Shown: positions 23,263 to 31,794, numbered from the stretch's first letter. The stretch is DNA of 64,000 bases from DTU052 sp050951725 (GCA_050951725.1 JBMNJO010000025.1:1-64000); one strand, 5' to 3'. Numbers and translations: made by a program. Notes: generated by a model not told the origin, from the sequence alone.

Positions 23263-25035
23263 TTATAAAGTTACTGTTCCCTCAACACCCTCCATTCCTT
23301 GTGGTGCAGATATTCCCCCACCAGCTCCACGTGTTGCCATTCCTAATTGTTGTGGTTGTTGTTGTGGTACTGATGATGTTAAATCTCCCATATTTATTCC
23401 AACTTGCTCAAGATACATTCTAACAACCTTTTTCTTTTCTGGGTCTGTTATTAGTGTTGGGTCAACTGATATTGCTTGTATATATGCGAATAATGCTTGT
23501 GCTTTAACTGTTGCTGACTGACTTTCTCCAGTAATATCAATATCAATATCGTATTCTATATCTTTGTAATAATCTTTATCAACAGTTAATTGATACTCTC
23601 CGTTCTTTCTTATTTCATTCTCAGTTAATGATGTTAATAATTCTAACGCATTATTGTCTGGGATTGTACCATTCTTCACAGCATATGATAACAATCTGTC
23701 TTTCCTTATCTTATTGTGACATATCTCTATTAGCTTATCTAAATCCTCTCCTGTAATCTTTATAACGTGTTCTGTGTTTAGTTTATCAGATAGTCCAGGG
23801 ATTACGAAATTAAACAAGAAAGATTTTAATTGTAGTGCGTAATTCTCTCTCATCTTATCAAAGAAGCTCATTGCTTGACTTGCTGATAATTGAGTTGAAC
23901 CAAGTGGTGTTCCAGCTGGAGTTCTCTCTCCTCTCATTATATCTGTTGTAAATGTTTGAGATTGAGCATTAGCTTCAATCATATTCATCTCTGCTATAAA
24001 GTGAGATAGATTTCTATCTTGCATATCAACTGGTTGAATAAACTCATCTACATCTAGAACATCTCCATTCTCTGCTTCCTTCATTAAGTTTCTAGCGACA
24101 CCAGTATCTCTACCTTGCCATAATCTTAAAGTGTTCCAGTAAGAAGATTTAACTTGTTGATTTAATATTTCATTAACTCTTATTTGGTTTTCACTAATCA
24201 TTTCTGGAACACCTACACCAAGCCATCTACCAGGTATTTTGTTTGTGTGGAATTCTTCGTATGGACTTTTCTCTACTAATGTTTCAAATAATATCTCTCC
24301 GCTAAACACTTCTACTATATCTCTTTTAACGTCTTGAACATTGCTTGGAACATCTGCAAAGATAACTTTCTTATAATCCCAATTACCATCGTCATCTTCC
24401 ACCTCACCATATCTTTCAAAAACTCTAATGTATTGGTTGTTTCCTTTTCTATACTCTTTAATTATTTTATTAACCTTGTCTTTATCCCAGTCAAGCTCTT
24501 TTGCTATTCTTCTAAACTCCATTGGAGTATAAAGATGTTGTTCTATAATATAGTTAGAAAAATCTAAACAATCTGCATTCTGTTCTACTATAAAGTTTTT
24601 AAGATTAACAAACTCTGCTTTTCCATTTATATATTTTAATACTACGCTTCCAAACTGTGGTAACTCATCTGATATTCTATTAAGTATTTTTCCAAACTCT
24701 TGTTTCTTTAACCAATACTTTACATCTCTTTGTAAGAACCAAGTCTTAATATAATCTCCTCCTGGCTCAGTCTTTAATAAAATATCTTTTGTATCTAGGT
24801 CTATTGCCTTAGCAGTTGTACCAACAGCTTGTCTTGTAATGTTGTAGAAATAAAGTTTTAAATCATCTTCATCAATATCCCCATCTATATATTTACCATT
24901 AGTATATAAAATAGCTTGGTTTATTGTTTCCAATTGGTTAAACATCCAACTACCACTTTCGTCCATTGGAATTGGTTTCTTAAAATCGGCTATCTCCTCA
25001 TTTATTTGTTGTAATATCCTTGCCTCTTTTTTCAT
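23263..25035 (-). CDS. portal protein
   Basis: A 590-residue protein overlapping the large terminase by 4 bases (ATGA). Features of portals of short-tailed phages are present: an N-terminal helical stem region (NQLETINQAILYTNGKY split), a crown-like LYTPMEFRRIAKELDWDKD segment (split), a long helix with MNMIEANAQSQTFTTDIMRGER (split), and a glutamine- and glycine-rich C-terminal tail (SVPQQQPQQLGMATRG). The length is close to P22- or N4-type portals. It would form the dodecameric DNA channel. Confidence 0.75.
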   Translation of the reverse strand: MKKEARILQQINEEIADFKKPIPMDESGSWMFNQLETINQAILYTNGKYIDGDIDEDDLKLYFYNITRQAVGTTAKAIDLDTKDILLKTEPGGDYIKTWFLQRDVKYWLKKQEFGKILNRISDELPQFGSVVLKYINGKAEFVNLKNFIVEQNADCLDFSNYIIEQHLYTPMEFRRIAKELDWDKDKVNKIIKEYRKGNNQYIRVFERYGEVEDDDGNWDYKKVIFADVPSNVQDVKRDIVEVFSGEILFETLVEKSPYEEFHTNKIPGRWLGVGVPEMISENQIRVNEILNQQVKSSYWNTLRLWQGRDTGVARNLMKEAENGDVLDVDEFIQPVDMQDRNLSHFIAEMNMIEANAQSQTFTTDIMRGERTPAGTPLGSTQLSASQAMSFFDKMRENYALQLKSFLFNFVIPGLSDKLNTEHVIKITGEDLDKLIEICHNKIRKDRLLSYAVKNGTIPDNNALELLTSLTENEIRKNGEYQLTVDKDYYKDIEYDIDIDITGESQSATVKAQALFAYIQAISVDPTLITDPEKKKVVRMYLEQVGINMGDLTSSVPQQQPQQLGMATRGAGGGISAPQGMEGVEGTVTL

Positions 25036-25800
25036 CTATGAATTTTCTTCTTTTTAATCTTCTCTATTTTTCTCTCTTCTTTTCTTGCTCCTATATATGG
25101 TGGAGCTTCTCTTCTAACCTTTGTTGAATTAAGTCCCCATACTGCTAATGCTAGAGAACAAACACAATCATCGTTCATCCCAACCGGAGCAGAATATATT
25201 AGTGTTCCACCATCTGTATAATCTAATCCAAACACTTCTAATTCGTTTATAATAACTGGCTCATTAGGAATAAACACACCTTTATTTTCTATATACTGTG
25301 CAAGCTTATCAATAAGATTGATTTTGCTTTTGTTACTAAAGTTAAAATCATCTATAATTAGTCCTTCTTCTCTTGTTAAGAAGTCGTTTAATACTTTACC
25401 ACCACCCGTACTATCAAGAATAATCCTAGCATTGTTATACTTCTTTGCTAATGATGCTATTCTATTGTTCTGTATTGGGTAATCAACTCTTTGAAATCTA
25501 TCCCAAGCTACAACCTTATGTGATTGTTTATCTAACATTGTTAGAACTGTCCAGTCGTTTAACTTTGCAATATCTACTCCTAGAATATATCTATGAGTTG
25601 GTATTGGTTCTTCGTAACATAACTCTTTATCTAATACTATTTCTCTAATGTTCCTAAATACTTCTGCTCCACTATCTACGAATTGTGCTAAATACTCTTG
25701 CTTCCAAATAGCTTCTGGTAAAGTATTCTTTATCCTTTCTAGTTCTTCTGGAGAATTCTCTGGGTTATCACTACTTGGTGCGTTCCAAACAAATCCATTC
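25032..25800 (-). CDS. terL: large terminase, C-terminal nuclease part (frame-separated)
   Basis: The frame is open from about 25,800 to the stop at 25,032, although the first in-frame ATG is only at 25,538. It reads NGFVWNAPSSDNPENSPEEL (split), then the RNase H-like nuclease: ILGVDIAKLNDWTV (first Asp), RIILDSTGGGKVL (second Asp) and GMNDDCVCSLALAVWG (third acidic pair). These would cut concatemeric DNA at the end of packaging. It joins the ATPase frame at 25,801 by a +1 step (or one-base insertion/two-base deletion) in AAGAGATGAG. It ends with a basic tail and overlaps the portal start by ATGA. Confidence 0.8.
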
Positions 25801-26349
25801 TCATCTCTTTTCTATTGATTTATATTTATTATAAAACCAATTCTTTCCTTTAGGAGAACTTATAAATATAGTTCTACCTTTTCTTGACATTGTTGTAGCC
25901 GCCAACTCTCTTTCATATACCATTGGAGCTATTCTCGCCGCCTCATCTATAATCAACAAGTCTAACTCTTCTCCAATAAGTGATACTGGATTATCTGCTG
26001 TCTTACATTCAAGCCAAGTTCCATTAGCCATTGTAAGTTTTGTATAAGGCTTAGTTTTTATACTAAAATCTCCTGGTTCATATATTTTTGATAAAAACCT
26101 AAGAACATATGAAAAAGTCTTTTGTGTTAAATCAGATGTTGGTGCTACAATCCATATATTCCTATTTGGTTTTAACAATTCTCTAAAAGCAGCATAAGCC
26201 GCTACAAATGTTTTTCCAAATCTTCTTCCACAAACCAATACAAAATCTCTTTTTGTTGGGTCTTTAATTGCTTCTATAATAGGTATTTGTCCTTTATGTG
26301 GATTAAATCCTATTCTTTCTAAAAGAGCTTCGTCGTTTATTCTTTTCAT
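25801..26349 (-). CDS. terL: large terminase, N-terminal ATPase part
   Basis: A 182-residue frame starting in a TAATG junction with the small subunit. Walker A is CGRRFGKT (~40-47), a Q-motif-like GFNPHKGQIPIIEAI lies before it, Walker B with catalytic Glu is LLIIDEAAR, and motif III is IFISSPKGKNWFYNKY. These parts form the packaging motor ATPase. The frame stops at TGA (25,801-25,803) exactly where the nuclease half continues in the +1 frame. An uninterrupted protein would be about 435 residues, normal for TerL. Confidence 0.85.
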   Translation of the reverse strand: MKRINDEALLERIGFNPHKGQIPIIEAIKDPTKRDFVLVCGRRFGKTFVAAYAAFRELLKPNRNIWIVAPTSDLTQKTFSYVLRFLSKIYEPGDFSIKTKPYTKLTMANGTWLECKTADNPVSLIGEELDLLIIDEAARIAPMVYERELAATTMSRKGRTIFISSPKGKNWFYNKYKSIEKR

Positions 26350-26774
26350 TATTCTACTTCTTCTAAGAACTCGCTAGTCTTTTCATTAAATGTTTCTATT
26401 TTTAATTTATTAGCTTCATATAATCCAAGTATTCTTCCAAGGTTTTCTAAAGCCGCAACATTAACTCTCTTATCATCTTGTTCAAATGCTAATTCACACC
26501 ACTTAGCCATTATCTCATTCTTTGGAACTGTATCCTTTAATTGTTTCCAAGTAGCTGTTTGCATTGCCTTTAAGCATAAAGAAGACTTTTCACTATATCC
26601 AACATCTCTATGGATTTGAGCCATATTAGGTTTCTTACCAGCTATAGTTAAAGCAACTGCTCTATCAAACACTTCTTTAACCTTTCCTCCATTCTTACTT
26701 ATAGGTTTATATGCTTTAAGTTGTCTTTCTACTTTTGTTTCTTTTCTTTCTTTTATTTCTTTTCTTGTTTTCAT
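26349..26774 (-). CDS. terS: small terminase subunit
   Basis: A 141-residue protein from ATG 26774 (MKTRKEIKER). A GTG at 26798 would add eight residues but overlaps a dispersed motif. The start of the protein is very basic. A helix-turn-helix-like region (NMAQIHRDVGYSEKSSLCLK split) for binding the packaging site follows, then a helical oligomerisation segment and an acidic end (FLEEVE). Its junction with terL (TAATG) and first position behind the late promoter support the call. Confidence 0.7.
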   Translation of the reverse strand: MKTRKEIKERKETKVERQLKAYKPISKNGGKVKEVFDRAVALTIAGKKPNMAQIHRDVGYSEKSSLCLKAMQTATWKQLKDTVPKNEIMAKWCELAFEQDDKRVNVAALENLGRILGLYEANKLKIETFNEKTSEFLEEVE

Positions 26775-26793
26775 AATTAATACTTCACCAAAC

Positions 26794-26812
26794 GCCACAA
26801 AATGCGTTCTAA
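26794..26812 (-). repeat. dispersed 19-bp motif, copy A
   Basis: On the - strand TTAGAACGCATTTTGTGGC, 17 of 19 identical to the + strand copy at 5,710-5,728. It lies 20 bases upstream of the terS ATG, in the leader of the late operon. Confidence 0.5.
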
Positions 26813-26862
26813 CGGACTTTTAATTAAAAGTTGATATATCAAGTAATCTATCCTCTATCTTA

Positions 26863-26891
26863 ATTATAGCAGATAAAAAGTTTTCTGTCAA
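26863..26891 (-). promoter_or_regulatory. late operon promoter, perfect sigma-70 consensus
   Basis: Read on the - strand: TTGACA (plus 26,886-26,891), a 17-base spacer, then TATAAT (26,863-26,868). It lies about 90 bases upstream of terS and faces the entire structural operon. Both hexamers match the bacterial housekeeping consensus exactly. Confidence 0.8.
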
Positions 26892-26908
26892 TACCTTAAC
26901 AGGTATTG
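26889..26908 (-). promoter_or_regulatory. palindromic operator candidate overlapping the late promoter
   Basis: CAATACCT (26,889-26,896), TAAC, AGGTATTG (26,901-26,908) form a perfect dyad that covers part of the -35 hexamer and the bases just upstream. Its place suggests a binding site for a phage or host regulator. It is too far from the end of a gene to be a terminator. Confidence 0.55.
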
Positions 26909-27324
26909 TCTAACTATAAAAGCCTTTCAGTCTTTTAATAGTTATCAAGTCCTGCTTTTAATTAAAGCCTTTTATTTAATGTCTAAATCCTAATATTCTG
27001 TAAGGGGGCTATAATACTTCTCCTCCACCTCCCAACTAGACTCGTCCCCCCCCTTTAATTAAAATCCTATTTAAATAAGCCTTTTTAAATTAAACCTATT
27101 TAATTAAATGTCAGATTTAAGGAGGGGGAGGGAGGAAAAAGGCAGGGATACCGGGTAAAATTGGAAGGCCTTGAAGGGGACCATTGTGTCGAATGTGGTC
27201 GAATTGTTTCGTTTTTGGCCCACAAAAAAGAAGGGTTTGGTCACTATAGTTAGAATATTACTAATAACCAGAATGACATAGCCGGGTTTCCCGGAGGCGG
27301 TGAATCAGAAAGGAGGAAGAAGGA
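26909..27324. other. gene-free junction between phage-like and chromosomal DNA
   Basis: No gene is seen. 26,909-27,118 is AT-rich, with several TTAATTAA-type words and short T/A repeats. A pyrimidine-rich tract (27,018-27,033) and a purine-rich tract (27,119-27,135) are roughly complementary. Composition changes to the chromosomal type around 27,130. An SD site AAAGGAGG precedes the crotonase ATG at 27,325. No attachment-site repeat or integrase is visible. Confidence 0.6.
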
Positions 27325-28104
27325 ATGGAGTTTAACAATCTACTTTTGGAAAAGGACGGTCCCCTTGCGATTTTGACGGTTAACCGTCCTAAAGCCCTCA
27401 ATGCGTTAAATGATGATACCTTGAAAGAACTGAGTCAGGCCATTGATCTGGTTGAGGCGGATGACGAGGTCAAGGTTCTCATTGTCACTGGCGCCGGAAA
27501 AGCCTTTGTTGCCGGGGCCGACATTGTAGCCATGCTGGCCAAGAATGCTGTGGAGGGAAAAGCCTTTACGGCTTTGGGTCAGGGCGCAATAAACAAGCTC
27601 GAAAAGATGCTCAAGCCGGTTATCGCTGCCATAAACGGCTTCGCTCTGGGTGGCGGCTGTGAGCTGGCGATGGCCTGTGACATCAGAATCGCTTCGGAAA
27701 CGGCCAAATTCGGCCAGCCGGAAGTTGGTCTGGGAATTATTCCGGGTTTCGCCGGAACCCAGAGAATGCCCCGTCTGATCGGAACTGGCATGGCCAAGGA
27801 ACTGATCTATAGCGGTAACATGATCGATGCCAACAAAGCCCTGCAGATTGGGCTGGTAAACAGCGTGGTACCTGCGGATCAGCTTATGGATGAGGCCAAG
27901 AAACTGGCTTTGAAGATTGCCTCCAATGCACCGCTGGCAGTCCGTTTTGCCAAACAGGCAATTAATGAAGGAATGCAGGTAGACATTGATAGAGGGCAGT
28001 TGATCGAGCAGGACCTCATAGCAATAAGCTTCTCTACCGAGGACAAGAAAGAAGGAATGACGGCCTTCGTTGAAAAGAGAAAGCCAGAGTTCAAGGAGAA
28101 GTAA
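27325..28104 (+). CDS. enoyl-CoA hydratase (crotonase)
   Basis: A 259-residue crotonase-fold enzyme with oxyanion-hole motifs AGADI (~67) and ALGGGCELAMACD (~105), and the two catalytic glutamates in GGGCE and GQPEVGLG. It hydrates crotonyl-CoA or other short enoyl-CoA in beta-oxidation, or the reverse dehydration in butyrate formation. A strong SD site AAAGGAGG precedes the ATG. A paralogue lies at 50,489 next to 3-hydroxybutyryl-CoA dehydrogenase. Multiple copies are usual in fatty-acid-oxidising Syntrophomonas relatives. A terminator follows. Confidence 0.9.
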   Translation: MEFNNLLLEKDGPLAILTVNRPKALNALNDDTLKELSQAIDLVEADDEVKVLIVTGAGKAFVAGADIVAMLAKNAVEGKAFTALGQGAINKLEKMLKPVIAAINGFALGGGCELAMACDIRIASETAKFGQPEVGLGIIPGFAGTQRMPRLIGTGMAKELIYSGNMIDANKALQIGLVNSVVPADQLMDEAKKLALKIASNAPLAVRFAKQAINEGMQVDIDRGQLIEQDLIAISFSTEDKKEGMTAFVEKRKPEFKEK

Positions 28105-28207
28105 TCGGAATACTTACAACATAACTGCTGACTAATTTAATAAGGTATCATGGAAGAATTACGATCAGGAAATCAGGTGCGCCGCAAATTCTTTCGCAGA
28201 GCTTTGA

Positions 28208-28231
28208 CCCCGGAGAAACCTCCGGGGTTTT
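28208..28231 (+). terminator. terminator after the crotonase gene
   Basis: CCCCGGAG (28,208-28,215) and CTCCGGGG (28,220-28,227) form an 8-bp stem with a 4-base loop, followed by TTTT. It lies about 100 bases after the stop codon. The rest of 28,105-28,450 shows no gene. Confidence 0.8.
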
Positions 28232-28452
28232 CCCTTTTTAGGGCGTGAGTTTTGGAACACGGAGGCTGCCCCAAATCCCCAAACGGAGAGAGGAGGCCAC
28301 GAAGCAGGAATCTCCGGAACTGTCGATCCCACTTAATTTGGCCATATAGGCGGTTCTAATTCATTAGTCTTCTATTCGGGGACTTTGGTAGTGACAAAGG
28401 GCTTTCCCGGGGTATACTTGAGGTTAAAAGGAAAACAAGGCCAAAAAAATCG

Positions 28453-28481
28453 TTGCAAATTTATGCATCCAAACGTATAAT
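28453..28481 (+). promoter_or_regulatory. arg operon promoter with ARG-box-like operator
   Basis: TTGCAA (28,453-28,458), a 17-base spacer, then TATAAT (28,476-28,481). Overlapping it, TGCAAATTTATGCA (28,454-28,467) is a near-palindrome that matches the ArgR/AhrC box pattern TGAATWWWWATTCA at most conserved places. Binding there would block polymerase when arginine is plentiful. An SD AGGAGG is at 28,499-28,504. Confidence 0.75.
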
Positions 28482-28512
28482 TATTAAATAGCACATTCAG
28501 GAGGCGTACCAC

Positions 28513-29550
28513 GTGATTAGAGTTGCAATAATTGGGGATGGCTATGCGGCGGCCGACCTGGTCCGGATTCTCTCCATTCATGAAGAGGTACAGCTGGTGG
28601 CAATCACCAGCGTCGACAACATTGGACAAAAGATCTCCGAAGTCTATCCCAGCTTGACCGGCTTGGTTGATATCACCCTGCAGGAGACTGATCTTGATAT
28701 GGTGAAAACACAGGCTGAGGCAGCCTTTCTGGCTCTGCCCCACGGGCTTTCGGTACCGATTGTAGCGGAACTGGCGGAGAGCGGCCTCAAATGTGTTGAT
28801 CTGGGGGCTGATTTCCGGTTAAAGGATGTCCAGACCTACAAAAAGCACTATCATTTGGAACATGAGCGCCCGGACCTTCTGGCTGAAGCGGTTTACGGGC
28901 TGCCGGAGATTTACCGGCACGAGATCAAAGGGGCCAGGGTTATCGCCAATCCCGGATGTTTTCCTACCGGGGCGATCCTGGGCCTGGCACCACTACTGAG
29001 AGCCGGGCTGATTTCCACCCGGGGGATTATAGTGGACTCCAAGTCGGGAGTCTCAGGGGCCGGCCGGGGCCTGAGCCGCACCACTCACTTCTGTGAGGTC
29101 AACGAAGGTTTCAAGGCTTATGGGGTAGGGACTCACCGTCATGCTCCGGAGATTGAACAGGAATTGAGTATGGCGGCGGGTGAGAAGGTCGCCATTACCT
29201 TTACTCCGCACCTGGTGCCGATGAGCCGGGGCATCCTGACCACCGCTTATGCTGAACTGACTCAGGGAACCGCACCGGATGAGATACGAGTTGCGCTGGA
29301 GGATACCTACCGGGATGAAAGGTTTGTCAAGGTGCTGCCGGCAGGGAACTATCCCCAGACCAGGTGGGTCTATGGCAGTAATTATGTTCATATTGGGGTG
29401 CATGTTAATCCAGACAATGGCCGGGTTATTGTGATCAGCGCGATTGACAACCTGACCAAGGGCGCAGCCGGACAGGCGGTCCAGAACTTTAACCTGCTCT
29501 TTGGACTTAGTGAATCCGAGGCTCTGAAAAACCCGGGTATATACCCGTAG
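28513..29550 (+). CDS. argC: N-acetyl-gamma-glutamyl-phosphate reductase
   Basis: A 345-residue protein with GTG start at 28513, eight bases after AGGAGG. An N-terminal dinucleotide-binding fold (VAIIGDGYAAADLVRIL) precedes the active-site motif ANPGCFPTGA (Cys near residue 148), and SGVSGAGRG follows. It reduces N-acetylglutamyl phosphate to the semialdehyde with NADPH, the third step of arginine synthesis. One small variation is GDGYAA in place of the usual GxSGYxG. It is first in the argCJBDF operon and directly behind the ARG-box promoter. Confidence 0.95.
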   Translation: MIRVAIIGDGYAAADLVRILSIHEEVQLVAITSVDNIGQKISEVYPSLTGLVDITLQETDLDMVKTQAEAAFLALPHGLSVPIVAELAESGLKCVDLGADFRLKDVQTYKKHYHLEHERPDLLAEAVYGLPEIYRHEIKGARVIANPGCFPTGAILGLAPLLRAGLISTRGIIVDSKSGVSGAGRGLSRTTHFCEVNEGFKAYGVGTHRHAPEIEQELSMAAGEKVAITFTPHLVPMSRGILTTAYAELTQGTAPDEIRVALEDTYRDERFVKVLPAGNYPQTRWVYGSNYVHIGVHVNPDNGRVIVISAIDNLTKGAAGQAVQNFNLLFGLSESEALKNPGIYP

Positions 29551-29588
29551 AGGATCATTGGTTTGGGGAACGCTAATAAGAGGGATTT

Positions 29589-30809
29589 ATGAGGGGGATT
29601 CATGTTTTGAAGGTACTGCAAGAGGGAATAACATTTCCCCGGGGTTTTATGGCTTCGGGGGTTGAGGCTTGTATAAAGAAGCATACCAGGGACCTGGCGG
29701 TGGTGTACTCGGAGTCACCCTGCCAGGCGGCCGGGGTTTTTACCACCAATAAGGTGCAAGCGGCTTGTGTGGGTTACAGCCGGCGTGTGGTGGAGAACGG
29801 TCCTGTGCGGGCGTTGGTTGTGAATGCTGGTAATGCCAATGCCTGCACCGGTGCCCAGGGAGAAGAGGATGTCCGGCAGATGGCCCGGCTGGTGGCGGGG
29901 GAGCTGAATGTTCGGCCTACGGAGGTCCTGGTGGCTTCGACCGGGGTAATCGGGGTAAATCTCCCTATGGACCGGGTAGCGAAGGGGATTAAAGAGGCCT
30001 GCGGCAGCCTGTCTGCTGACGGGGGAGATCATGCTTCCGCGGCGATTATGACCACCGATACCTATCCCAAGCTGGCCGGGGTTGAGTTCGAAATCGGAGG
30101 CCGGACCGTCAGGATTGGAGCAATGGCCAAGGGCTCAGGGATGATACATCCCAATATGGCAACTATGCTGGCCTTTATCACCACCGATGCGGCCATAACC
30201 AGCGAATGCCTGCGTCAGGCCCTGCGGGATTCAACCGCTGTTTCATTCAACATGATCAGTGTTGACGGCGATACCTCCACTAATGATATGGCCCTGATTA
30301 TGGCTAATGGCCAGGCTCAGAATGAGGTGATAGAAAGTACCGCTTGCGAGGGTTATTCACTGTTCAAACAGGCTTTGGAACAGGTGACGGTTGCCCTGGC
30401 CAAAATGATCGCCCGGGACGGGGAAGGGGCGACGCGGCTGATCGAGGTGGAGGTGGCAAATGCGAAGAGTGACGGGGATGCAAGGGTTATGGCCCGCGCC
30501 ATCGCCGCGTCGAATCTTTTCAAAGCCGCCGTTTATGGGCAGGATGCCAACTGGGGCCGGATAATCTGTGCGGCCGGTTATTCCGGGGCGGACTTCAATC
30601 CGGACACTACAGATATCTGGCTGGGCCGGCAGCAGGTGGCCCGGAACGGGAGCGGACTGCCGTTTGATGAAGAACTGGCCCGGGAAGACCTGGCCGGGGA
30701 GGTAGTGAAGATAAAACTGGGGCTTAACCAGGGCCATGGTCAGGCTACCGCCTGGGGTTGCGACCTGACCTATGACTATGTGAAGATAAACGCCAGCTAC
30801 CGGAGCTGA
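29589..30809 (+). CDS. argJ: glutamate N-acetyltransferase / ornithine acetyltransferase
   Basis: A 406-residue protein. The self-cleavage motif IHPNMATMLAFITTDA (near residue 185) has the threonine that becomes the N-terminal nucleophile of the beta chain. GNANACTG and STGVIG form the oxyanion and substrate sites. The enzyme recycles the acetyl group from acetylornithine to glutamate, and in many Firmicutes also starts the pathway with acetyl-CoA. The start at 29,589 is preceded by AAGAGGG. It is second in the operon. Confidence 0.95.
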   Translation: MRGIHVLKVLQEGITFPRGFMASGVEACIKKHTRDLAVVYSESPCQAAGVFTTNKVQAACVGYSRRVVENGPVRALVVNAGNANACTGAQGEEDVRQMARLVAGELNVRPTEVLVASTGVIGVNLPMDRVAKGIKEACGSLSADGGDHASAAIMTTDTYPKLAGVEFEIGGRTVRIGAMAKGSGMIHPNMATMLAFITTDAAITSECLRQALRDSTAVSFNMISVDGDTSTNDMALIMANGQAQNEVIESTACEGYSLFKQALEQVTVALAKMIARDGEGATRLIEVEVANAKSDGDARVMARAIAASNLFKAAVYGQDANWGRIICAAGYSGADFNPDTTDIWLGRQQVARNGSGLPFDEELAREDLAGEVVKIKLGLNQGHGQATAWGCDLTYDYVKINASYRS

Positions 30810-30848
30810 GATCCATCCGGAAAAAAATGAAAAACAGGAGGAGGTCAA

Positions 30849-31709
30849 ATGGTTTCGGTACTTGAAAAGGCCCAGATAATAGTAGAAGCATTACCGTACA
30901 TAAAGGCGTTTTATGGCCGGACCGTGGTTGTAAAGTACGGGGGATCAGCCATGGGGAATCCGGAACTGCAGAATGCGGTGATGCAGGATCTGGTGCTCAT
31001 GAAATATGTAGGGATGAATCCGGTGGTGGTCCACGGTGGGGGGCCCGGAATCACCCACATGCTGAACCGGCTCGGCATCAAGACCCGGTTTGTCAAGGGG
31101 CTCCGAGTGACTGATCCTGAGGTTATGGAAGTCGTGGAGATGGTCCTGGTCGGCAAGATCAACAAGCAGATCGTCGCCGGGATTAACGATTGCGGCGGTA
31201 AGGCTATCGGGCTCTCCGGCAAAGATGGTTCCCTGATTCAGGCGGTGCAGATGAACGGTGCCGAGGACCTGGGGTGTGTAGGAGAGGTTACCCAGATCAA
31301 TCCTTGTGTGCTTAAGCCCCTGGTGGAGGCCGGGTATATTCCGGTAATTGCTCCCATTGGCTTGGGACCGGGCAGCATAACCTACAACATCAACGCCGAT
31401 CATGTTGCCAGTAAGATCGCGGTGGCCCTGGGGGCCGACAAGCTGATCCTGCTGACCGATGTCCCGGGGGTTTTGACCGATCCCGGCGATGCGTCCACAT
31501 TGATCTCCAGTATAAGAGTATCTGAGATACCTGATCTGATAGATGTCGGCATAATCAGCGGGGGAATGATCCCCAAAGTGGAGTGCTGTATGCATGCCCT
31601 GGAAAACGGGGTAGCCCGCACCCACATCGTAGATGGGCGTGTTCCCCACTCCATACTGCTGGAGGTCTTAACTGACCAGGGGAGCGGGACCATGGTCGTT
31701 CAAGGATAA
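30849..31709 (+). CDS. argB: acetylglutamate kinase
   Basis: A 286-residue amino-acid-kinase-fold protein. VVKYGGSAM (phosphate binding), HGGGPGI and AVALGADKLILLTDVPGVL are standard motifs. An N-terminal helix (KAQIIVEALPYIKAF) before the first strand is the type found in hexameric, arginine-inhibited enzymes. A strong SD AGGAGG lies before ATG 30849. It phosphorylates N-acetylglutamate. Confidence 0.95.
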   Translation: MVSVLEKAQIIVEALPYIKAFYGRTVVVKYGGSAMGNPELQNAVMQDLVLMKYVGMNPVVVHGGGPGITHMLNRLGIKTRFVKGLRVTDPEVMEVVEMVLVGKINKQIVAGINDCGGKAIGLSGKDGSLIQAVQMNGAEDLGCVGEVTQINPCVLKPLVEAGYIPVIAPIGLGPGSITYNINADHVASKIAVALGADKLILLTDVPGVLTDPGDASTLISSIRVSEIPDLIDVGIISGGMIPKVECCMHALENGVARTHIVDGRVPHSILLEVLTDQGSGTMVVQG

Positions 31710-31794
31710 GTGTCTTCCCTGCGGACCAGACTGGGAATGGATGAGGGGACCGATTCATCGGGTATCGGCAGGGTTATGAAGAGGGGGTTTTGAT

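Noticed and set aside
26800..27330. Prophage attachment site
   Set aside because: No direct repeat pairs, integrase or tRNA were found at the junction, and the left phage end is outside the window.
28945..29403. antisense frames within argC and other arg genes
   Set aside because: Sense genes have conserved catalytic motifs and SD sites; the antisense frames have none.
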